From JBFGCA01 sp041567315 (GTDB lineage: Bacteria > Acidobacteriota > Thermoanaerobaculia > Multivoradales > JAHEKO01), in NCBI GenBank assembly GCA_041567315.1, contig JBFGCA010000142.1:1-10172 (forward strand): DNA of 10,172 nucleotides, written 5' to 3'. Both the position numbers and the translations under genes were made by a program. Shown piece after piece: positions 5,635 through 10,172 of this stretch (position 1 is its first letter; each line of letters opens with the position of its first letter). Below the pieces are notes generated by a model that saw only the letters and a list, made by a program, of their open reading frames with translations, made no database searches and was not told the DNA's origin.

Positions 5635-6905
5635 GCCTCTACACCACCATCGAGCGCTGCCGGATCTGCCGCAACTCCGAGCTGGTCCGGGTGCTGGACC
5701 TCGGCCGCCAGGCGCTGACCGGGGTCTTCCCCGCCCCCGACGAGCCGGACGAGAAGGTGCCGGTGGAGCTGGTCAAGTGTCACGGGATGCCCGACTGCTG
5801 TGGTCTCGTCCAGCTGCGCCACAGCGTCGACGTGGCGAGGATGTACTCCGACAACTACGGCTACCGCTCGGCGCTCAACGCCTCGATGCTCCGCCACCTC
5901 GACGCGCTGCTCGACTACGCGCTCGCTTTCGTCGAGCTCGAGCCCGGCGACCTGGTGATCGACGTCGGCAGCAACGACGGCAGCCTGCTCAAGATGCTGG
6001 CCGAGCGGCGGCTCGAGGCGGTGACCCTGCTCGGCGTCGACCCGACGATCCGCAAGTTCGCCGCCCACTATCCCCCGGCGGTGCTCCGGCTGGCGGACTT
6101 CTTCAGCGCCGACAAGGTCAAGGGCTTCTTCCACGACCCCAACCGCAAGGCCAAGCTGATCACCTCGATCGCCATGTTCTACGACCTCGAGGACCCGCAG
6201 GCGTTCGTCGACGACGTCGCCTCGATCCTCCATCCGGAGGGCGTCTGGATCTTCGAGCAGAGCTACTCGCTGGCCATGCTGGTCAAGAACATGTACGACA
6301 CGGTGGTCAGCGAGCACCTGCTCTACTACTCGTTCAAGCAGATCGCGCTGCTGCTGGCGCGCGGCGGCCTCAAGCCGATCGACGTCGAGATCAACGCCGC
6401 CAACGGCGGCAGCTTCCGGGTCACCGCCACCCACGCCGGCTCGGTCCGCACCCCCGACTCCAAGAAGCTCGAGCTGCTGACCGAGCAGGAGCGCGTCCTC
6501 GGGCTCGACGAGCTATCGATCTACCGCGGCTTCGAGGAGGCTGCCAAGGGCCACAAAGCCGAGTTCGTCGGCCTCCTCGAGGGGATCGCCGAGCGCGGCG
6601 AGCGGGTGGCCGGGCTCGGGGCGTCGACCAAGTTCAATGCGGTCCTCCAGTACTGCCGGGTCGACACCAAGCTGCTGCCGTCGATCGGCGAGGTCAACGA
6701 GGACAAGTTCGGCAAGGTGACCCCGGGGACCCGGATCCCCATCCGGCCGGAGCGCGAGGTGCTGGCCGAGAAGCCCGACTACCTGGTCGTCGGCCCCTAT
6801 CACTTCAAGGAGTTCTTCCTCGGCCTTCCCCACCTCCGCGACTACCTGGCCGGGGGCGGCCGGCTGGTCTTCCCGCTGCCCAAGCTGGAGGTGGTTGGCG
6901 GCTAG
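5631..6905 (+). CDS. NDP-sugar C-methyltransferase-like protein (zinc-binding N-domain, SAM domain, C-terminal domain)
   Basis: A 424-residue protein with the three-part layout of deoxysugar C-methyltransferases such as TylC3 and TcaB9. The N-terminal zinc-binding domain shows CRIC (C10, C13) plus C50 and C56/C57. YSDNYGYRS (72-80) follows. The SAM domain has DVGSNDGSLL (111-120), the acidic D137 and SIAMFYDLEDP (179-189). The putative active-site stretch is QSYSLAMLVKNMYDTVVSEHLLYYS (210-234, discontinuous match to the family), retaining E228-H229. NGGSFRV and the glycine-rich GLGASTKFNAVLQYC belong to the C-terminal domain. Relatives usually have HEHLEYY, so S227 and L231 are deviations. 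Known relatives methylate carbon 3 or 5 of NDP-4-keto-sugars, making branched sugars; that role is inferred here and the required dehydratase is not in the window. ATG 5631 overlaps the previous stop and is preceded by an AAGGGG ribosome-binding site. Its TAG overlaps the stop of the convergent gene. Confidence 0.87.
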   Translation: MSLYTTIERCRICRNSELVRVLDLGRQALTGVFPAPDEPDEKVPVELVKCHGMPDCCGLVQLRHSVDVARMYSDNYGYRSALNASMLRHLDALLDYALAFVELEPGDLVIDVGSNDGSLLKMLAERRLEAVTLLGVDPTIRKFAAHYPPAVLRLADFFSADKVKGFFHDPNRKAKLITSIAMFYDLEDPQAFVDDVASILHPEGVWIFEQSYSLAMLVKNMYDTVVSEHLLYYSFKQIALLLARGGLKPIDVEINAANGGSFRVTATHAGSVRTPDSKKLELLTEQERVLGLDELSIYRGFEEAAKGHKAEFVGLLEGIAERGERVAGLGASTKFNAVLQYCRVDTKLLPSIGEVNEDKFGKVTPGTRIPIRPEREVLAEKPDYLVVGPYHFKEFFLGLPHLRDYLAGGGRLVFPLPKLEVVGG

Positions 6906-9325
6906 CTTCCGCTCTTGGCAGACGGAATCGGCCGCCGCAGGAAGACCTGGATCAGCGCGCCGGCCAGCAGATACGAGGCGCCGCCGGCGGCGAAGGTCGC
7001 CGGGATGCCGACGTGGATCGCCAGGTAGATGGCGGCGACGCTGGCCAGCACGGAGAAGGCGCCGTTGAGCGCCCAGCCCCACAGCATCACGTCGGGCCGG
7101 TGCCGCACCAGCCGCATGCCGGTGGACATCGGCAGTCCCATGCCGAAGGCGAGCGGCGCGATCACCGCCAGCGTTCCCAGCACCCGCAGCGCCAGCGGCA
7201 GCACCACCAGGCCCTGGAGGATGGCCACCCGCAGCCAGAGGAACAGGAGCAGCAGTCCGACCAGCGCGCCGAAGGCGGCGGCGACCGGCCGGGGGCCGGC
7301 GGCGGCCAGCCGCTTGCCGGTCAGGCTGCCCAGCCCACTGAAGACCAGCAGGCCGCCCAGCACCACGGCCAGCGCCAGGGTCGGGTTGCCCAGCACCAGC
7401 GCGAAGACGTGGAACATCTCGATCTCGACCAGCATGAAGGCGACGCCGAGGAGCGCGAAGTAGGCCAGCGCCGCCGCTCCCGAGCTGCCGAGCGCGGCGG
7501 TGCGCCGCGCCAGCGGGATCAGCGGCAGCCCCAGGAACGGCAGCAGCGCGGCGACCAGCACCAGCAGGTAGGTCCGCAGCTCGGCGACCCCGGCGCCGGC
7601 GGCGCGGTTGGGGCCGGCCCGCTCGACGAAGTAGAACGGCGAGTCGTCGGTGGTGGCCCGGACGTCGAAGGGCGACTCCCGGTAGAGGCGCTCGCGGTCG
7701 GGGGTGGTGATGACCTCGCGGATGGTCGGCGAGAACTCCGAAAAGGGCGGCGGGACCGAGGCCGGGTCGGGCCCGCCGTCGGGCAGCCAGAGGGCCTGGA
7801 AGTCGAGGCGGTCGAGGAAGGCGCGGGCGTGCTCGGTCTCCTCGTCGGTGAAGGGCGCCTTCTTGAGGAGGACGTAGCACATCGCCCGGCCGAAGTAGGG
7901 GCTGAGCGAGGCGGCGACCAGCAGGTGCCGCCCCGGGTCCCCGACGCCGGAGGCGGCCAGCGCCTCCACCGCCACCGCCACGCCGCGCATCGAGTCGATC
8001 CGCAGCTGCTCGCGGTAGCCGAGCGCCCGCATGAAGGCCATCATGCCGCCGGGGGTCAGGTGGTCGATGAACTCGCGGTACGCCTCCACCGTGTACAGGT
8101 AGTTCTCGCTGGCGGCGAGCGCGGTGGCGCTGCCGCCGGTGTCCACCCAGGTGAGCGACAGCAGATCCCAGCGCTCGTCCGACCGCTTGACGAAGGTCCG
8201 GGCGTTGTCGACGTGGACGGTGACGCCGGGCAGCTCGTAGGGCCGCCCCGAGAACCCTGCCAGGTCCTCGTTGACCAGGCGCACCACCAGCGGGTTGATC
8301 TCCACCGCCGTCACGTCGGTGCGCCCGGCGCGCACCGCCTGCAGCAGGTCCACGCCGCCGCCCGGCCCGATGACCAGTTGCCGGCCTTGCGGCGGCACCA
8401 GCTCCTGCCCCAGCGCGCTCAGGTCGTAGTCCAGATACTCGTAGCGCTCGAGCGAGGCGGGATCGCCGTCGAAGGCCACGATCTGGGTGCCGCCGATGCC
8501 GTCGATCAGCATGTTGAGCATCGGGAACCGGGGGCCGCGGTAGGTGGAGCTGAGCGACCAGGTGAAGAAGGCGCCGGCGTAGACGTGGACCGCCGACTGG
8601 GCGTCCCAGGCGCTGTCGACGATCCGCCAGCCGATACGGAACAGGCTCGGCGGCTTGGCGACCCGCGGGTCGCGCGCCTGGAGATGCCCGAAGACCAGCG
8701 CCACCGCCGCCACCGCCAGCGCCGCCAGCGCCCGCTTCCGCCGCCCGCCGGCGACGGCGAACAGCCCGGCCGCCGCCAGCGGCAGGATCGCCACCACCGT
8801 CAGCATCGCCTCGACCGGCGTCAGCGCGCCGAGCAGCCCAATGGCGAGGACGCAGCCCAGCGCCGCCGCCGCCAGGTCGACCGCGTAGACGCGGTGGAAG
8901 CGCTCGCGGGCGTGGCAGAGCACCAGCGAGACCACGATCCCCCCACACAGGAAGAACGGCAGGAAGCACCAGAAGGTGCTCCCCAGGACCAGGAAGCCCG
9001 AGTCGATCCTGAGCCGCGGGTAGATCCGCAGCATCGCCAGCGTCCCCGCCGCCCCGGACAACCCCATCACCAGGCTGAAGCCCCAGGCCTGCTCGCTCAG
9101 CCGCTCGAACGCGAAATACCGCGAGGCGAGCTGCACGATCAGGCCCCCGGAGCCCAACCCCAGCATCGCCAGCGAGATCAGCATGAAGGCGAAGTAGTAG
9201 GTGAGCGTCCCGGCGAACAGCCGCGACAGCACCACCTGCGCGCACAGGATCGTCAGCGCCACGAGGCCAAAGGCCGCGATCGTCAGCGACCCGACGTGGC
9301 GCTCCGGCTCGTTTGCCCGCTCCAT
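6902..9325 (-). CDS. Polytopic membrane protein with central spermidine-synthase-like (SAM-fold) domain
   Basis: An 807-residue protein in three parts. Residues 12-212 contain about six hydrophobic helices; 230-600 form a soluble spermidine-synthase-like domain; 615-800 contain about six or seven more helices. The soluble part shows IGPGGGVDLL (319-328, nucleotide-binding glycine loop), VEINP (341-345, ribose-binding acid), DNARTF (373-378) and a TDDSPFYF stretch before the second membrane block, all typical of the large membrane-bound spermidine-synthase-like group. The SpeE catalytic D-S-x-D-P-x-G loop is replaced by TWVDTGG (392-398), so polyamine synthesis is doubtful; the true reaction is unknown. 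A TAG stop shares the CTAG at 6902-6905 with the facing gene. The ATG at 9325 has GGGGAG six bases upstream, lying inside a hairpin. It follows the Cys-rich gene by 35 bases, probably in one operon. Confidence 0.83.
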   Translation of the reverse strand: MERANEPERHVGSLTIAAFGLVALTILCAQVVLSRLFAGTLTYYFAFMLISLAMLGLGSGGLIVQLASRYFAFERLSEQAWGFSLVMGLSGAAGTLAMLRIYPRLRIDSGFLVLGSTFWCFLPFFLCGGIVVSLVLCHARERFHRVYAVDLAAAALGCVLAIGLLGALTPVEAMLTVVAILPLAAAGLFAVAGGRRKRALAALAVAAVALVFGHLQARDPRVAKPPSLFRIGWRIVDSAWDAQSAVHVYAGAFFTWSLSSTYRGPRFPMLNMLIDGIGGTQIVAFDGDPASLERYEYLDYDLSALGQELVPPQGRQLVIGPGGGVDLLQAVRAGRTDVTAVEINPLVVRLVNEDLAGFSGRPYELPGVTVHVDNARTFVKRSDERWDLLSLTWVDTGGSATALAASENYLYTVEAYREFIDHLTPGGMMAFMRALGYREQLRIDSMRGVAVAVEALAASGVGDPGRHLLVAASLSPYFGRAMCYVLLKKAPFTDEETEHARAFLDRLDFQALWLPDGGPDPASVPPPFSEFSPTIREVITTPDRERLYRESPFDVRATTDDSPFYFVERAGPNRAAGAGVAELRTYLLVLVAALLPFLGLPLIPLARRTAALGSSGAAALAYFALLGVAFMLVEIEMFHVFALVLGNPTLALAVVLGGLLVFSGLGSLTGKRLAAAGPRPVAAAFGALVGLLLLFLWLRVAILQGLVVLPLALRVLGTLAVIAPLAFGMGLPMSTGMRLVRHRPDVMLWGWALNGAFSVLASVAAIYLAIHVGIPATFAAGGASYLLAGALIQVFLRRPIPSAKSGS

Positions 9326-9329
9326 CTCC

Positions 9330-9346
9330 CGCTCCCCGAAGGAGCG
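9330..9346 (-). promoter_or_regulatory. Hairpin covering the ribosome-binding site of the membrane spermidine-synthase-like gene
   Basis: On the minus strand CGCTCC, loop TTCGG, GGAGCG form a perfect 6-bp stem in the 35-base gap between two same-strand genes. The 3' arm contains the GGAG that would serve the ATG at 9325 (6-base spacer). There is no T-tract, so it is not a classical terminator. It could lower translation unless ribosomes from the upstream gene open it. The palindrome is visible; the regulatory role is inferred. Confidence 0.4.
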
Positions 9347-9360
9347 GCGATGTTAGCGGC

Positions 9361-10172
9361 TCAGGGCTGCCCCTGGCAGGCGGGCGGGCGGCTCTCCAGC
9401 GCCTCGTAGCCGGCCTGGGCGACCGGGTGGAGGCCGAACTGCCGGCGGACGAGGCCGCGGTGGCAGTAGTTGAGCATTCCCAGGACCGACCAGCCGGTGT
9501 CGAGATAGAGATACAGGTCGAGCTCGCCGGTCCGCTGGTCGATCGAGTCGCGGAGCCCGAACGCGTGACTCAGAGTGCCGGTCTCGAGCGGGGCGTCGGC
9601 GCCCGCGGCCACGAAGTCGAGCAGGCGCCGCCGCGCCTGGGGGGTCATGCCCAGCCCCATCGCCCAGACGTAGGGCGTCACCTTGTCCTCGGTGAACGCC
9701 TCGCAGGTGTCGTAGGCGCAGCGGTTCGGGCTCGAGCTGTTGGCCCAGCCGGCCAGCGGGAGCCCCTCCCGGCGCGCGAAATCCGACTGGGCGAGGAGCA
9801 TGTTGCGGGCCGACCGCTGGAGCGACAGCGCGCCCATCGGGACGTCCTTCGAGCGCAGATACAGCAGGCCGGCGAGCTGCAGGAACGGTCCCCCCGTGTC
9901 GCTCGCCGGAACGTCCGGGTTGAGGCAGAACCGGCCGGTCGTGTACCAGCGCCGCCGGCCGGAGCCGTCGCGCGCGCAGCCCACGGCCGGCAGCCCCTCC
10001 GCCCACACGCAGGCGGGGACCCCGCCCGAGGCCTCGGCCAGGAAGGAGCCGAGCAGGCTGTCGTTTCCGAACAGCTCCACCCGCCAGGGGCAGACCACCC
10101 CCTGGCAGCGGTCGATCGCCCCGTGCATCGGACCCGGGCACCCGGTCGAGCCCTCGCAGCCGGTGGCGGCGC
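9361..10172 (-). CDS. Cys-rich, probably exported protein resembling glucoamylase-like barrel proteins (C-terminal part, N-terminus beyond window)
   Basis: The frame is open from the right edge to TGA at 9361-9363, giving 269 visible residues. A Met at 10128 is probably internal, because the codons before it continue the same Cys- and Gly-rich pattern (AATGCEGSTGCPGP). Eleven cysteines occur, several in pairs (CEGSTGC, CQGVVC, CAYDTC), which suggests disulphides and export. The C-terminal half contains WANSSSP, TPYVWAMGLGMTP, SHAFGLRDSID and LDTGWSVLGMLNYCHRGLVRRQFGLHP. This order resembles the end of glucoamylase-like (alpha/alpha)-barrel domains (PF10091 type), where a GF-D motif is followed by a helix that packs an I-E-N-like strand; the match is by eye and not exact. 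Signal peptide and N-terminal domains are out of view. It lies upstream of, and on the same strand as, the spermidine-synthase-like gene. It could also be an unrelated uncharacterised secreted family. Confidence 0.5.
   Translation of the reverse strand, partial: AATGCEGSTGCPGPMHGAIDRCQGVVCPWRVELFGNDSLLGSFLAEASGGVPACVWAEGLPAVGCARDGSGRRRWYTTGRFCLNPDVPASDTGGPFLQLAGLLYLRSKDVPMGALSLQRSARNMLLAQSDFARREGLPLAGWANSSSPNRCAYDTCEAFTEDKVTPYVWAMGLGMTPQARRRLLDFVAAGADAPLETGTLSHAFGLRDSIDQRTGELDLYLYLDTGWSVLGMLNYCHRGLVRRQFGLHPVAQAGYEALESRPPACQGQP

Noticed and set aside
6876..6921. Imperfect inverted repeat (CTGCCCAAG with CTTGGCAG, plus inner AAGCT with AGCTT) around the convergent stops, possible bidirectional terminator
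   Set aside because: The arms compete for the same bases, one has an extra C, the loop is about 29 bases, there is no T-tract and most of it is coding. Chance is likely in this composition.
6513..9245. A 910-codon open frame on the - strand
   Set aside because: It is an alternative frame of the spermidine-synthase-like gene and runs into the antisense of the neighbouring gene; Arg/Gly/Ala-rich with no motif.
5777..9409. A 1210-codon open frame on the + strand spanning two real genes and their convergent junction
   Set aside because: It covers the C-methyltransferase in another frame and the antisense of the membrane SAM-fold gene. Its translation is a low-complexity mix of R, Q, P, G and H with no domain, as expected from stop-poor high-GC DNA.
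1..10172. CRISPR arrays, tRNA or rRNA genes, insertion sequences, tandem repeats
   Set aside because: None seen. The window is almost fully coding and shows no regularly spaced direct repeats, no transposase motifs and no cloverleaf-like intergenic segment.

Overview
This is a gene-dense, very GC-rich window (about 70-72% G+C by my estimate), read as chromosomal DNA of an uncultured-type high-GC bacterium. Long glycosyltransferase and methyltransferase runs, a spermidine-synthase-like membrane protein and a Cys-rich exported-type protein would fit soil lineages such as Acidobacteriota (Thermoanaerobaculia-like) or Myxococcota. That placement is a guess from gene content and composition; there is no marker gene here. 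No RNA gene, mobile element, CRISPR array or phage gene was seen. No gene-free stretch exceeds about 110 bases.

Layout: (1) 1-881, + strand, is the 3' part of a polyprenyl-phosphate-type family 2 glycosyltransferase entering from the left edge. (2) 888-3585, - strand, is a tightly overlapping three-gene unit, transcribed leftwards: family 2 glycosyltransferase, class I SAM methyltransferase, FkbM-type methyltransferase. (3) 3586-3695 is the only real intergenic region. It is a divergent promoter region with a good sigma70-like promoter facing right that would give an almost leaderless mRNA. (4) 3696-6905, + strand, is a second overlapping three-gene unit: LPG-synthase-TM/UPF0104 membrane protein, rhamnosyltransferase-like family 2 glycosyltransferase, and a zinc-binding NDP-sugar C-methyltransferase-like protein. 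(5) 6902-10172, - strand, holds a large membrane protein with a central spermidine-synthase-like domain, preceded by the C-terminal part of a Cys-rich protein resembling glucoamylase-like barrel proteins, which runs off the right edge.

Taken together, regions 1-4 look like part of a surface-glycan locus: three glycosyltransferases, three methyltransferases and one polytopic membrane protein. The simplest model is a lipid-linked or secreted glycan decorated with O-methyl and possibly C-methyl (branched) sugars. No NDP-sugar dehydratase, ketoreductase, Wzx/Wzy, ABC exporter or ligase lies in the window, so the pathway is incomplete here. Region 5 is a separate unit, converging on the glycan genes, and its link to the glycan is unproven.

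Gene junctions are extremely compact (ATGA overlaps, an 8-nt and a 10-nt same-strand overlap, a 4-nt convergent overlap), which suggests translational coupling inside each unit. Several long open frames opposite these genes are composition artefacts and are listed as rejected.
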